DNA from: Flagellimonas okinawensis
GTDB taxonomy: Bacteria > Bacteroidota > Bacteroidia > Flavobacteriales > Flavobacteriaceae
Assembly: GCF_029194005.1 (NCBI RefSeq)
Contig: NZ_JARFVA010000001.1
Span: forward strand, 558,001-622,000
DNA length: 64,000 nucleotides
Direction of reading: 5' to 3'
The notes under the pieces were generated by a model. That model saw only the letters and a program-made list of their open reading frames with translations. It was not told the DNA's origin and did not search any database. Made by a program: the position numbers and the translations under genes. Positions 36,496 through 45,059 of the stretch are shown piece by piece; the first letter of the stretch is position 1, and each line of letters opens with the position of its first letter.

Positions 36496-37017
36496 ATGAT
36501 TGACCCCATGTCCTTTAAATCGGAGATTTTATTCACTATTGTGCTGCTAGCCATTATTATAGCTTTGAATTCATTGAGCAAAAGAGCGATCAGGCGTTTT
36601 GGCAGAACCAGTTCCATTGATATGAACAGTAGAAAAATTATTTTCTACCTGAGCAACTTGCTGTTTTATCTGTTGGCATTTATCGGTATTTCCTTGATTT
36701 GGGGAGTTAATCTGGAAGACTTCTCTGTGTTTTTATCATCCATATTAGCGATTTTGGGTGTCGGTTTTGTGGCCCAATGGTCCATTTTATCCAATTTAAC
36801 GGCCAGTGTTATTCTGTTTTTTAACCATCCTTTGCGTTTGGGGGATAGAATTCGTGTTATGGACAAAGATTTTGACTGGACAGGAAAGGTAGAGGATATC
36901 AGTGGGTTTTATTTGTTTATGCGGACAGATGATGGTAAAAGAATAACCATTCCCACCAACTTGGTGATACAAAAAGGAATAGAGATCCTAAAAGAAGAAA
37001 CTACTGAAGCTGAATAA
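36496..37017 (+). CDS. Small mechanosensitive ion channel (MscS family)
   Basis: 173 residues, much shorter than MscS (about 286 in E. coli). Three membrane helices are seen (residues 9-26, 48-69, 78-109), the last being the pore helix AILGVGFVAQWSILSNLTASVILFFNHPLRLGDRI, followed by a beta domain (VEDISGFYLFMRTDDGKRITIPTNLVIQKGIEIL). The large alpha/beta C-terminal vestibule is missing, and the stop follows naturally, so this is a minimal channel rather than a truncated fragment. It may respond to osmotic downshock. Divergent from corA. Confidence 0.88.
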   Translation: MIDPMSFKSEILFTIVLLAIIIALNSLSKRAIRRFGRTSSIDMNSRKIIFYLSNLLFYLLAFIGISLIWGVNLEDFSVFLSSILAILGVGFVAQWSILSNLTASVILFFNHPLRLGDRIRVMDKDFDWTGKVEDISGFYLFMRTDDGKRITIPTNLVIQKGIEILKEETTEAE

Positions 37018-37037
37018 ATACTCATCAAAAAATAGAA

Positions 37038-37061
37038 ACGCCATGGCAAAAGCCATGGCGT
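37038..37061 (-). terminator. Terminator of the TPR lipoprotein transcript
   Basis: Ten-base stem ACGCCATGGC/GCCATGGCGT with AAAA loop. On the minus strand it is followed by a T-rich run (TTTCTATTTTTT), fitting the end of the leftward TPR transcript. Confidence 0.75.
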
Positions 37062-37126
37062 ACCTAAAAACAACAACCAAACTGAGGCCTAAACCGACCT
37101 CTATGTTTGCTTTTAGTGGGGGAAAT

Positions 37127-38416
37127 CTATAAACTCGCTATCTCGGCCTCCTTGATCGGCCCTAGTTCGAACGCAGCTTCCAACAATTCTTGCTTTAACG
37201 CACTTACTTTTTCTTTTTTTCCATTGGCCTTATAAACCTCTGCTGCTTGATGAAGAATCGCGGGCTCGAAGGTAGCTCCCATTACATGCTTTTCTATAAT
37301 TTCCATGGCCTTTTGCTCCTGTCCCACCTGCAATAAACTATAGGCAAGTAAACCGTAAGATTCAGGCGTAGGTCTGTTCTTGACCTCTTCCTGAGCTAGC
37401 TCAAATGCCTTCTGGTCCACTTCCAGTCCCAGTAAAAAATCGACATTGTAAGCATTGTACATATCTCCATAATCTTTATTATCCTCAATGATTTTGTAAT
37501 AATTATCCAAGGACTGTACCCGGAGCAAATCATTCTTCATAAAGTCCGCTATTTCCGCCTTGAGTAAATAATATTCCGGTGACTTGTTCTTTTGCATGAT
37601 ACTGTCCAAGATTCGCAATGCTTCCGCTCCATTACGCTCATGGGAATAAACAATCCAGGCTATGCCTTTTTTAGCGTAGGCGTTTTGCGAATCAATTTGA
37701 AGCGTTTTTAAGTATAGATAATATGAATCTTCAATGCGTCCGGCATGACCATAAAAATCAGCGAGGTTGGTGTACGACCATACCAACAAATCTCTATTTT
37801 GAGATGATTCTGCTTTTGCCATGGCCTTTTCCATAAAATGAATAGCGGTACCCAAGTCTCCTTTATGGTCGTTCCATTTGGCAACACGAATCAAATAACC
37901 AAAATCCGACATGTTTTTAATGCTATCCAGGTATGCATTAGCTATGCGATAGTTGCCCAATTCCATGTGCAGATCATATAGCAAGCTTTGAGAATCTTTA
38001 ACCCCACTCCCTAAAGACCTAGCTTCTTTGGCCAATATCAAGGCCTCTTTAAAGCGGTGCTGGGAGATATAGTTCCTGGCAAGTGCCCTTAAATAACCTG
38101 ATTTGCCCACAGCTGCAATTTCTACAGCTTTATTTAAGGCTTGTTCAGCATCCTTAAGATACTTTATTTTTCCTGTACCCTTAAAAAACCTAGCATACTC
38201 TCCTGCTACATTACCCAAACTGAGTAATTGCATACTATCGGATTTAATTTTGTTGTCCCATAGTTGAAAGTATTTGGAAGTGGTTTTTACTGGTTCCGAT
38301 GCCAAGTATTTGTCGTAATCCTTTCGGTTGGTTGTAAAATCGGTTTGCTTTTGTTGGCAAGCAGTTAATAATACTATGGTTATTGTAATAAAAAAGTTAT
38401 GTGCTGTTGTTTTCAT
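37127..38416 (-). CDS. TPR-repeat lipoprotein
   Basis: 429 residues with a lipobox (MKTTAHNFFITITIVLLTAC). The mature part is helical with several tetratricopeptide-like units, e.g. GYLRALARNYISQHRFKEALILAKEAR, LLYDLHMELGNYRIANAYLDSIKN, GLLAYSLLQVGQEQKAMEIIEKHV. It is expected to be tethered in the envelope and to bind another protein. It follows the DUF4331 pair, but an intrinsic terminator lies between, so its expression would depend on read-through or its own promoter. Function unknown. Confidence 0.82.
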   Translation of the reverse strand: MKTTAHNFFITITIVLLTACQQKQTDFTTNRKDYDKYLASEPVKTTSKYFQLWDNKIKSDSMQLLSLGNVAGEYARFFKGTGKIKYLKDAEQALNKAVEIAAVGKSGYLRALARNYISQHRFKEALILAKEARSLGSGVKDSQSLLYDLHMELGNYRIANAYLDSIKNMSDFGYLIRVAKWNDHKGDLGTAIHFMEKAMAKAESSQNRDLLVWSYTNLADFYGHAGRIEDSYYLYLKTLQIDSQNAYAKKGIAWIVYSHERNGAEALRILDSIMQKNKSPEYYLLKAEIADFMKNDLLRVQSLDNYYKIIEDNKDYGDMYNAYNVDFLLGLEVDQKAFELAQEEVKNRPTPESYGLLAYSLLQVGQEQKAMEIIEKHVMGATFEPAILHQAAEVYKANGKKEKVSALKQELLEAAFELGPIKEAEIASL

Positions 38417-38442
38417 TATGCTGTTGTTTTTAATTAAAAAAA

Positions 38443-38465
38443 GGGGAAGGAAAGTATCCTTCCCC
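38443..38465 (-). terminator. Intergenic terminator between DUF4331 gene and TPR gene
   Basis: Perfect stem GGGGAAGGA/TCCTTCCCC with AAGTA loop; leftward on the minus strand it is followed by seven T residues. Confidence 0.85.
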
Positions 38466-38482
38466 CATCCCTTTCATAGCAA

Positions 38483-39196
38483 TTACTCGGGTGCTCCCAA
38501 ATAGGGAAATGTGGTCGAAATATTGGCCGTAAGTCCAACACCATCCGATGTAAGTCTAGGTAAATCGGCCATTCCATCATCATCTAGGTCTTGACCACTA
38601 AACCTGTCTCCTTGCATTCCCCCGAAAAATAGAATTAGGGAAACATCTATAATATCATCATTGGGGTGTCTCCCAGTGAGTGCAACTTCATCTCCATCCG
38701 GCACCAATACATTTCCATCATTATCAAGATCGGTACCCGGGTTAAAATAGGTAGTTGGCAAGTCTGGAGCTACTTCCAAAACATCTGCGGCCAAAACTGT
38801 GGTAAGTGTAGCGGCATCCAACCCCAAAATGTTGTTCTCATAGTCCACATCCGCTGGGTCCAATCCAAGTTTTAAGGCGTAAACATCATGATATTGTTCT
38901 AACCTGGCCTGGAAACCCATTTGAAAGGTAGATGCCATTTCAGATGGAATAGTGGTGTTATGGGCATCCTTTACACTTGCTTCGCCTTCCATATCATAAC
39001 TTAATGTTGTGTTGATTCCGGGGCGCCCTATATGGTCTACTTGAGAAAATGTTCCGGAAAAATCAAGCTCCATCATATCGTTATCCATCATCATATCGTC
39101 ATCCATGTATGTTCCATTGTCATCATTACTGCAACTCACCATAATACCAAGGCTAGCTACAAGAGCTGTTATATATATCGATTGTTTAAGTTTCAT
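38483..39196 (-). CDS. DUF4331-type lipoprotein, second member of a pair
   Basis: 237 residues with a lipobox (MKLKQSIYITALVASLGIMVSC) and an Asp/Met-rich linker (TYMDDDMMMDNDMMELD). The mature domain resembles the C-terminal part of DUF4331 proteins, with HIGRPGINT near the start of the domain and Asp-rich loops (TDLDNDGNVLVPDGDEV, DLDDDGMADLPRL) that look like calcium-binding loops. It starts 19 bases after the other DUF4331 gene and both have complete export signals, so the split is real and not a frameshift. Function unknown. Confidence 0.72.
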   Translation of the reverse strand: MKLKQSIYITALVASLGIMVSCSNDDNGTYMDDDMMMDNDMMELDFSGTFSQVDHIGRPGINTTLSYDMEGEASVKDAHNTTIPSEMASTFQMGFQARLEQYHDVYALKLGLDPADVDYENNILGLDAATLTTVLAADVLEVAPDLPTTYFNPGTDLDNDGNVLVPDGDEVALTGRHPNDDIIDVSLILFFGGMQGDRFSGQDLDDDGMADLPRLTSDGVGLTANISTTFPYLGAPE

Positions 39197-39215
39197 ACTA
39201 TTGCTTTTAAGTTTC

Positions 39216-39908
39216 TTATTGTTTTCTGTTTGTGGTCACCCAAGTTTTATACACTGATAAACCCAAGGCATTGGTTGCCGTTGGAGTTCCCAACATACTA
39301 TTGGGAATCTCAACAACTATGGACATGGTATTGGCTCCATCGAATGTATCGGCAGCTTCATCCGGTGGTAAAAATCCACCAGGCGCTGAATCCAGTTCAG
39401 GTGAAATCACGGCGTTGAACTGGAAAAAATCAAAGAAGAAAGGGTCTTGCCTAGGACCGGCAAATAGAGATACCCCGTCCGAAGTGGTTTCCACCATTGC
39501 CGTGGCGCCTGATATTTCCACATCTCCCAAAGCTGCTTCCGTATATACTGAACTGTTCAAACCTGTTTGTGAAGGTGCAACAGGGCCAAAAAAGTACATT
39601 CTGCCATCCTTGGCAATGGCTTGTATTACTTGGTCTTCGACCAAATCGCCATCCAAGTCGATATTTATTTCCGTGAGCACATCTTCATCAAAGGTTCCAT
39701 AGGCCAAATCTGGCAATACATTCGATTGGAGGTCGACCACAAAAACGGTATTGTCCGAACCTTCACTTGGTTCAAATGCATAAAAATCAGCAATATCGGC
39801 CGAAGTTCCAGCTGATGATGGCGCATCAATATGGTCCGCCGACACCAATATGGCCGCTATTGTTGCCAAGGCTCCGAGGCCCATTAAATATCCTTTTCTT
39901 GTTTTCAT
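39216..39908 (-). CDS. DUF4331-family protein, first member of a pair
   Basis: 230 residues with a membrane/signal segment (MKTRKGYLMGLGALATIAAILVSA) and the family hallmark ADHIDAPSSAGTSADIADFYAFEP, matching the HREAP...DxTDVYAF start of DUF4331. The rest is beta-rich with DLDGDLVEDQ-type Asp loops and RQDPFFFDFFQF. It is followed on the same strand by a second DUF4331 gene. Such pairs are seen in other Bacteroidota. Role unknown, but export is clear. Confidence 0.82.
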   Translation of the reverse strand: MKTRKGYLMGLGALATIAAILVSADHIDAPSSAGTSADIADFYAFEPSEGSDNTVFVVDLQSNVLPDLAYGTFDEDVLTEINIDLDGDLVEDQVIQAIAKDGRMYFFGPVAPSQTGLNSSVYTEAALGDVEISGATAMVETTSDGVSLFAGPRQDPFFFDFFQFNAVISPELDSAPGGFLPPDEAADTFDGANTMSIVVEIPNSMLGTPTATNALGLSVYKTWVTTNRKQ

Positions 39909-39933
39909 ATTAATTGTTTTTAAAGGTTTCTTA

Positions 39934-39964
39934 CACCCCTACCTACGGAAGCTTTTTAGGGGTG
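39934..39964. promoter_or_regulatory. Inverted repeat upstream of the DUF4331 pair
   Basis: CACCCCTA (39934-39941) and TAGGGGTG (39957-39964) flank 15 bases, beginning 26 bases upstream of the DUF4331 start. Either an operator or a hairpin in the 5' leader. Confidence 0.4.
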
Positions 39965-40074
39965 GTTTGGTTTTGAAATGTTAAAATTATCTTAACAGGA
40001 TTTTTAGTTAAGTAGGGCTTTGGAGATGAAAAATGTCAGATAATTTGTTTTACTTTGGATGCTAATACATTTAA

Positions 40075-41265
40075 ATGAACCCTTCTGCCTCTGGATGGAT
40101 AAACAAGTTTGGTCATCTTGTAGATAAAGAGACTTCGCCCTTTGAAGACTTTAATGCCCTGTACCGAGAACTCAAACAAAACGGATTCATTTACGGGGTC
40201 CACCTAAATATTTCTTCTTTTATTGAAGTGGAGCATGCTTTAAGTGAAGATGAGATTGCCAAGATCAACTTGCTTACCGCCCTATATTTTACCTACTCCT
40301 TTGAGGTAGGGAAAACGGATTTTGATGCATTTGTAAATAAAGTATTTGACTATTACCAATCTTTGGATGTAAGCCGAATTTCGTTTTTGAACAAAATATT
40401 GACCGGTTCCAAAACCGAATCCCAACTCGAAAAATTAATCGACTCCAGAATTTATTTGAGTGATAATACCTTTAGCAGGGCACTTGGAAACAGCTTGACC
40501 AACTCACTGCTTTATGTAGATATTTTGATCTTTATGATCTACCTCAGGGGCAATAAAAATATGATGGAACATGCCCAAATTTTGGAGTACGTTACGATCA
40601 ATATTGTGTACCACGCACTCAACTCAAAAGAGACCCATGAATCGGATGCAAAACTGATTCAATTACTAGGATCTTCTTTAACATATGTTGATCTTGATGA
40701 AGCCCATTTTGATGGCAATTATTCCGATCTTTTGAAGCAAAATTTCACCTCCAATGAGAAGGATTATTTTTTGGATATGGCCTGCTTGACCATATGGGAA
40801 GATAAGACTTTGGACTACACAGAAACGGACTATATTTTTGGGTTGGGAAACGACCTCGGAAAGAGTAAAAAAGATATTGAATTTGAACTCGAATTTGTCA
40901 AAAATTTCTTTGAACAAAACAAGGAAAAAATTAGCTATTTGAACAACAAAAATTTGGCCGTTCAGTTCTACGATGGGATGTCCAAAAATGTGAGCAAATT
41001 AATTCTGAGAAATAGCAAAAGATTAAAAAAAGAGCTTACGGAAAGTCGTGAATTGGTCGCGCTTTTATCTAAGTCAACCGTTAAGGATTTAAGTTCAGAA
41101 GAGAAGAAAAAAGTACAAAATCAACTACTGGATATTTTTAAAAGTATACCTTCCTTGGCCATTTTTATGTTACCTGGAGGTGCCATTCTTCTTCCAATTT
41201 TTATTAAATTGATTCCAAAATTACTTCCTTCGGCCTTTGACGACAATCGAGTAGAAGAAAACTAG
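40075..41265 (+). CDS. LETM1-related biofilm-associated protein
   Basis: 396 residues, mostly helical, no signal peptide. The C-terminal segment ELTESRELVALLSKSTVKDLSSEEKKKVQNQLLDIFKSIPSLAIFMLPGGAILLPIFIKLIPKLLPSAF closely resembles the LETM1 core with its PGG and two-helix membrane region. The long N-terminal region (residues 1-320) matches the flavobacterial family that has been named LETM1-related biofilm-associated proteins. Probably membrane-bound with the body in the cytoplasm. It stands alone, divergent from the DUF4331 pair. Confidence 0.82.
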   Translation: MNPSASGWINKFGHLVDKETSPFEDFNALYRELKQNGFIYGVHLNISSFIEVEHALSEDEIAKINLLTALYFTYSFEVGKTDFDAFVNKVFDYYQSLDVSRISFLNKILTGSKTESQLEKLIDSRIYLSDNTFSRALGNSLTNSLLYVDILIFMIYLRGNKNMMEHAQILEYVTINIVYHALNSKETHESDAKLIQLLGSSLTYVDLDEAHFDGNYSDLLKQNFTSNEKDYFLDMACLTIWEDKTLDYTETDYIFGLGNDLGKSKKDIEFELEFVKNFFEQNKEKISYLNNKNLAVQFYDGMSKNVSKLILRNSKRLKKELTESRELVALLSKSTVKDLSSEEKKKVQNQLLDIFKSIPSLAIFMLPGGAILLPIFIKLIPKLLPSAFDDNRVEEN

Positions 41266-41354
41266 GTTTTAGGCTAAAAATAACTACTATAAGAAAAATT
41301 TATAATTATTTCTTTTACACATTATAATTTTGGAAATCAGTTTTTTAAACTGTA

Positions 41355-42110
41355 TTATTCCAACCAAAGCTTAAAGTCCTTCACTCGTTCCCTACTAACA
41401 ATGACTTCGTGCTCATCAAAACGCTTTAATTTGATTTGCAGCCTTGAATTAGTATATGAAATAATATCTCCTATGTGATTGATATTCACATAAAACTTTC
41501 GGCTCACCCGAAAAAATGTTTGTGGTTCCAGCTCCTCTTCCAATTGTTCCAAGGTTGTGTCCAATAAATAATTTCTTCCATCTGAAGTTGCGGCATAAGT
41601 ACCTTTGTTCTCACTGTAAAAACATTCTACCTCATCGGCATTTATAATTTTTAAATGCTGCCCTACCCTAGCTGTAAATCGCTTCTTGTACTCCCTCTCC
41701 AAAGGGTTCACCAAAAGCTTTTTTATGTCGTTGAAATCAATCGGTATTTTTTGATTTTCGGGTTTAAAATTCCGATACTTTTTTACTGCACTTTCCAGCT
41801 CTTCTTCATCGATAGGTTTTAACAAATAATCGATACTGTTCAACTTGAATGCTTGGAGTGCATATTCGTCATAAGCGGTGGTAAAAATGATTGCACTTTT
41901 AACCTCTATGGAATCAAAAATTTCGAAGGAAAGTCCATCCGATAATTGGATGTCCAAAAAGATAAGATCTGGGTGTGGATTTTCTTGAAACCAGGCAATG
42001 GATTCTTCAACGGAATGCAACATTTTAGAGACCTCTATTTCCTGTTCAGAAAGCAATCTGGACAACCTTCTTGCTGCCGGTTTTTCATCTTCAATAATCA
42101 AGACATTCAT
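41355..42110 (-). CDS. LytTR-family response regulator
   Basis: 251 residues: receiver domain (residues 1-115) with phosphorylation site Asp53 in DLIFLDIQLSDGL, acidic pair in IIEDEKPAARR, and Lys in LLKPI; then a LytTR DNA-binding domain (about 145-251, FTARVGQHLKIINADEVECFYSENKGTYAATSDGRNYLL ... VSRERVKDFKLWLE). LytTR regulators bind two direct repeats of a 9-base word about 12 bases apart; two such sites are seen upstream of the cluster. It is the last gene on the strand after the histidine kinase and 2TM genes, and is the natural partner of that kinase. Confidence 0.94.
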   Translation of the reverse strand: MNVLIIEDEKPAARRLSRLLSEQEIEVSKMLHSVEESIAWFQENPHPDLIFLDIQLSDGLSFEIFDSIEVKSAIIFTTAYDEYALQAFKLNSIDYLLKPIDEEELESAVKKYRNFKPENQKIPIDFNDIKKLLVNPLEREYKKRFTARVGQHLKIINADEVECFYSENKGTYAATSDGRNYLLDTTLEQLEEELEPQTFFRVSRKFYVNINHIGDIISYTNSRLQIKLKRFDEHEVIVSRERVKDFKLWLE

Positions 42111-42230
42111 CTATGTATGGTTTGTGTTTTTGGGTTGGTATTTTTACTTGCACCTTTTGTTTTTCAATTCAAAAATGGATCTCCATTCTTTCTGTTTTTA
42201 TCAAAAAAAATGAAACATAATATCAAAGCA

Positions 42231-42566
42231 CTATTTATACTTGTCCACTTTCTCCCGGTCCTCATCCATATATTTTTGGATCTGGCGTTCTTCCCATTTT
42301 TTAAAGAAAGAAATTTTGTTCCTAAAAACGAACAATGTATGAAAAAGCAGGATCAAGACCCAAAGCAAAACATTGGTGTTGATCCAATCGTAGTAGTAAG
42401 ACTCTTTCGGAAATGCTTCTGGCAACAATGCTGTGAGCACTCCGGTTTTTAAAAGGAGTAGGATGCCATTTACAACAACAAAAATTAAAATATGTCGATA
42501 GTACCCTTTTAGTTCTTCTACGCGTTTTTCGGCCCTCTCCCTAGTCGTTTTATTATCCAATCTCAT
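42231..42566 (-). CDS. 2TM-domain protein (fourth of the array)
   Basis: 111 residues, the most diverged stand-alone copy. The N-terminal RERAEKRVEELKGYYRHI helix, two membrane helices (about 25-43 and 60-82) and the C-terminal FFKKWEERQIQKYMDEDREKVDKYK match its neighbours. The loop between the helices is longer than in the other copies (GVLTALLPEAFPKESYYYDWINTN). It starts one base after the stop of the previous 2TM gene, so they are co-translated. The function of the 2TM family is unknown. Confidence 0.85.
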   Translation of the reverse strand: MRLDNKTTRERAEKRVEELKGYYRHILIFVVVNGILLLLKTGVLTALLPEAFPKESYYYDWINTNVLLWVLILLFHTLFVFRNKISFFKKWEERQIQKYMDEDREKVDKYK

Positions 42567-42567
42567 C

Positions 42568-42873
42568 TTACTTAAACTTGTTCATTTCTTCTTTGTCCTC
42601 CTCGATATACTTTTTAATTTGTCTTTCCTCCCAATCCTTGCCCAAAAATGGATTGACCCCAAAGACTCTGGAACCATGAAACATTAATCCAAAGCCCCAG
42701 GCCATAAGGGTAATAAAATGTTCCCAACGCCAAAAATTATCGGTGTGCATATAGATATTGAGCAAGATAAAGGTGTTTATTACAATGTAAACGGCCAAGT
42801 GAATGTAAAACCCCTTGAGTTCATCCACCCTTTTTTTTGCCCGTTTATATTTTTCTTGGCTAAAATTCTCCAT
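42568..42873 (-). CDS. 2TM-domain protein (third of the array)
   Basis: 101 residues from ATG 42873, chosen by analogy with the MEN starts of its paralogs (an ATG at 42885 would overlap the upstream stop). Motif pattern: YKRAKKRVDELKGFYIHL, two hydrophobic helices, WGFGLMFHGSRVFGVNPFLGKDWEERQIKKYIEEDKE. Clearly a paralog of the genes on both sides and of the kinase C-terminus. Confidence 0.88.
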   Translation of the reverse strand: MENFSQEKYKRAKKRVDELKGFYIHLAVYIVINTFILLNIYMHTDNFWRWEHFITLMAWGFGLMFHGSRVFGVNPFLGKDWEERQIKKYIEEDKEEMNKFK

Positions 42874-42875
42874 CA

Positions 42876-43178
42876 CTATTTCCATTTATTGTTTTTCTCT
42901 TCCTCGCTCATAAACTCCTTTATTTTCCTTTCTTCCCATTGTTTACCAAAAAACGGGTTCAAGTTAAATGTTTTTATTGCGTGGAATACAATCCCTATCC
43001 CCCAACCAAAGGCTGCCCATAAAAACCACATATAGGCAAAACCAGTGGTAAAATAATTGATGAGGGCCAGGCCCGAAATCACAATAACGTAAGAAGTAAG
43101 GTTGCCATAGAACTTTTTGAGTTCATCCACTCTCTCGCGAGCCCTTATATATTTACTTTCTTTTTTCGAGTTTTCCAT
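42876..43178 (-). CDS. 2TM-domain protein (second of the array)
   Basis: 100 residues from ATG 43178, again the MENS-type start shared with paralogs; the longer alternative start at 43220 lacks homology. Motifs: YIRARERVDELKKFYGNL, two membrane helices, FGWGIGIVFHAIKTFNLNPFFGKQWEERKIKEFMSEEEK. Short, basic, cytoplasm-facing ends suggest both termini are inside. Confidence 0.88.
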   Translation of the reverse strand: MENSKKESKYIRARERVDELKKFYGNLTSYVIVISGLALINYFTTGFAYMWFLWAAFGWGIGIVFHAIKTFNLNPFFGKQWEERKIKEFMSEEEKNNKWK

Positions 43179-43222
43179 TGTGATGTTATTTGATGTGATG
43201 TTGTAGTTAAAAGTACTCATTC

Positions 43223-43504
43223 TTAAAATTCTTTATCGTTCATAAATTCCTGAATCTTACGCTCTTCCCATCCTTTACCAAGTATAAAATTGTGGCCATA
43301 AGCATTCATCCAATGGCCTACAAGACCTAGCCCCCATCCAATAGCGGGAAATATGGACCATGGTATACCACTGGTCGTTTTATAATTGATATAGACTAAG
43401 GTGGGGATTACAAGACAGTAGGCTGCCAAGTTGTAGTAGAAAGATTTGATTTGCTCCACTCTTTCCTTTGCTCTTGAATAACGTTGTTCTGATGAATTTT
43501 CCAT
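43223..43504 (-). CDS. 2TM-domain protein (first of the array)
   Basis: 93 residues with the motif set RYSRAKERVEQIKSFYYNL, two membrane helices, GWGLGLVGHWMNAYGHNFILGKGWEERKIQEFMND. It is the closest of the four to the 2TM tail of the adjacent kinase. It is the first gene of its own transcription unit: a 219-base gap separates it from the kinase, and this gap holds a LytTR-type operator and a -7 box. The gap has no other gene. Confidence 0.9.
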   Translation of the reverse strand: MENSSEQRYSRAKERVEQIKSFYYNLAAYCLVIPTLVYINYKTTSGIPWSIFPAIGWGLGLVGHWMNAYGHNFILGKGWEERKIQEFMNDKEF

Positions 43505-43536
43505 GATCTGTTCGGTTTTATTTTTTGATTACACTT

Positions 43537-43607
43537 CAAATCTCGCTATACATTCGGGTAAAATGAAAAGTGAATTTCCGAACTGTAATTTTATGAGGAT
43601 GAATTGC
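43537..43607 (-). promoter_or_regulatory. Putative LytTR-controlled promoter of the 2TM array
   Basis: On the minus strand, ACAGTTCGG (43578-43586) fits the LytTR word [TA][AC][CA]GTTN[AG][TG] fully, and GCAATTCAT (43599-43607) fits 7 of 9, with a 12-base spacer. A weak -7 box GAGATTTG (43537-43544, 7 of 8 to TAnnTTTG) lies 33 bases closer to the gene. The same arrangement and spacing recur at 45737-45807. Confidence 0.65.
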
Positions 43608-43723
43608 TAGTTGAAGGGATCAAGGGATATTTCAATGGACGAAAACCATCTATTATAATGGCTTTCACTTAATTTAAAGACACGCTGAAAGTAATTTAAG
43701 AAGGAAGATTAAATCTATATTCC

Positions 43724-45052
43724 CTAGAAATCATCTTTGTCCATGAGTTCTTGAATCTTGCGTTCTTCCCAACGCTTGCCCCATAATGGATTATAACCAA
43801 ATGCAGCCAAACCATGTGCGGTAAGTCCAAATCCCCACCCGAGTGTAGGGAAAAATGCCCAAAGAAAGTCCGTGGTACGAAAATTAAGCCACCATAAAAA
43901 CGGAATTACGATACAGTAGGCCATAAGGTTCCCGTAGAACTCTTTGATGTTTTTCACACGTTCCCTGGCCTTGGCATAACGCTTTTCCTCAATAAAGCTT
44001 TCCTGTGTTTCCAACACCGTATACTTTTGGGTGAGCATAGGTATAAAAACACTAAAGTCCTTTTCAGTTTTTCGAATGACCATTTCTCGGTCGGTCAAAA
44101 TATTATACCGTTGCTTTATGTTCTGTAGGCCGACACCACTACTCTTTTTAACGACCTGCTTTTCCTGGAGGTTGTTGCTCACCACCAACATTCCGTTCTC
44201 TTCGTACACTTTAATGTGCAGGGGTCGCGAAGAGGTAACCACATTGTGTTTAACCGCATTTTCCAACAAAAGTTGAAGCGATAATGGAACTATTTTAGCT
44301 TCTGGCTGTGAACAATTATCGGGGATGTCAAAGATTATACTGTCTTCAAAACGCATTTTGAGCAACCTAACATAGGTTCTAGCGAACTTTAGTTCCTCAT
44401 CCACAGTAACCAAATCTTTGTTCTTTTGTTCCAGCACATACCGGTAAACCTTGGATAGTGATGTGGTGAAATTTTGGGCCTGGTGCGGATCTTCCTCAAT
44501 AAGGCTTGTTAGTACATTGAGACTATTGAACAAAAAATGAGGGTCTAACTGGTTTTTGAGCGCATCGAAACGTGCAGAAGCAGATCCAGCAATAATTTTC
44601 TGCTCCTTAACCTGCTTTTCTTTATAAAATTTATAATAATAGGCCGCATAGAACAAAAGGGCCACTATCATCGCAATTACAAAGGAGGTGTAGTAATCCC
44701 GTGGAGTTTCGTCCAAAATAAATGTACTGAAGCTTACATTATAAATGAACACCTTTAAAACGAAACGGGCCAAGAAGATACCGATAATGGAGGCTACAAT
44801 GTTTCCTAAAATTCCATAACCGATGTATTTACGGGTAAACAGTTCTTTATCGTATTTCCGCATGAGCAAAATAAACGATGCCGCATTACAGAGGTAAATA
44901 ATCATCGAAAACACAATGGTTTCCCAAAAATCTATGGACAATTCCTTGAAGGTAAACTCCCAACCATTGACAAAGTAGATAATAAGGGACACTATAAAAA
45001 TAGCGACCCCTATCAACAATGACTTTAATATTTCCCTTAGTAAGAGTTTCAT
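43724..45052 (-). CDS. LytS/YehU-type histidine kinase fused to a C-terminal 2TM domain
   Basis: 442 residues from ATG 45052 (an upstream alternative frame would overlap the previous gene). Four membrane helices (residues about 11-28, 44-64, 77-98, 121-140), then a His_kinase core with phosphorylated His172 in NQLDPHFLFNSLN, N-box LQLLLENAVKHN (259-270) and G-box GVGLQNIKQRY (306-316). Residues 353-442 are a complete 2TM domain (RYAKARERVKNIKEFYGNL ... GWGFGLTAHGLAAFGYNPLWGKRWEERKIQELM), homologous to the four free-standing 2TM proteins downstream. The kinase therefore has six helices. It should phosphorylate the LytTR regulator of the cluster. It is 7 bases after a periplasmic TPR gene. Confidence 0.93.
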   Translation of the reverse strand: MKLLLREILKSLLIGVAIFIVSLIIYFVNGWEFTFKELSIDFWETIVFSMIIYLCNAASFILLMRKYDKELFTRKYIGYGILGNIVASIIGIFLARFVLKVFIYNVSFSTFILDETPRDYYTSFVIAMIVALLFYAAYYYKFYKEKQVKEQKIIAGSASARFDALKNQLDPHFLFNSLNVLTSLIEEDPHQAQNFTTSLSKVYRYVLEQKNKDLVTVDEELKFARTYVRLLKMRFEDSIIFDIPDNCSQPEAKIVPLSLQLLLENAVKHNVVTSSRPLHIKVYEENGMLVVSNNLQEKQVVKKSSGVGLQNIKQRYNILTDREMVIRKTEKDFSVFIPMLTQKYTVLETQESFIEEKRYAKARERVKNIKEFYGNLMAYCIVIPFLWWLNFRTTDFLWAFFPTLGWGFGLTAHGLAAFGYNPLWGKRWEERKIQELMDKDDF

Positions 45053-45059
45053 TTTTTTA

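Noticed and set aside
38483-39908. The two DUF4331 genes as one gene broken by a frameshift
   Set aside because: Each half has its own complete export signal, its own start and stop with a 19-base gap, and no overlapping reading frame continues between them.
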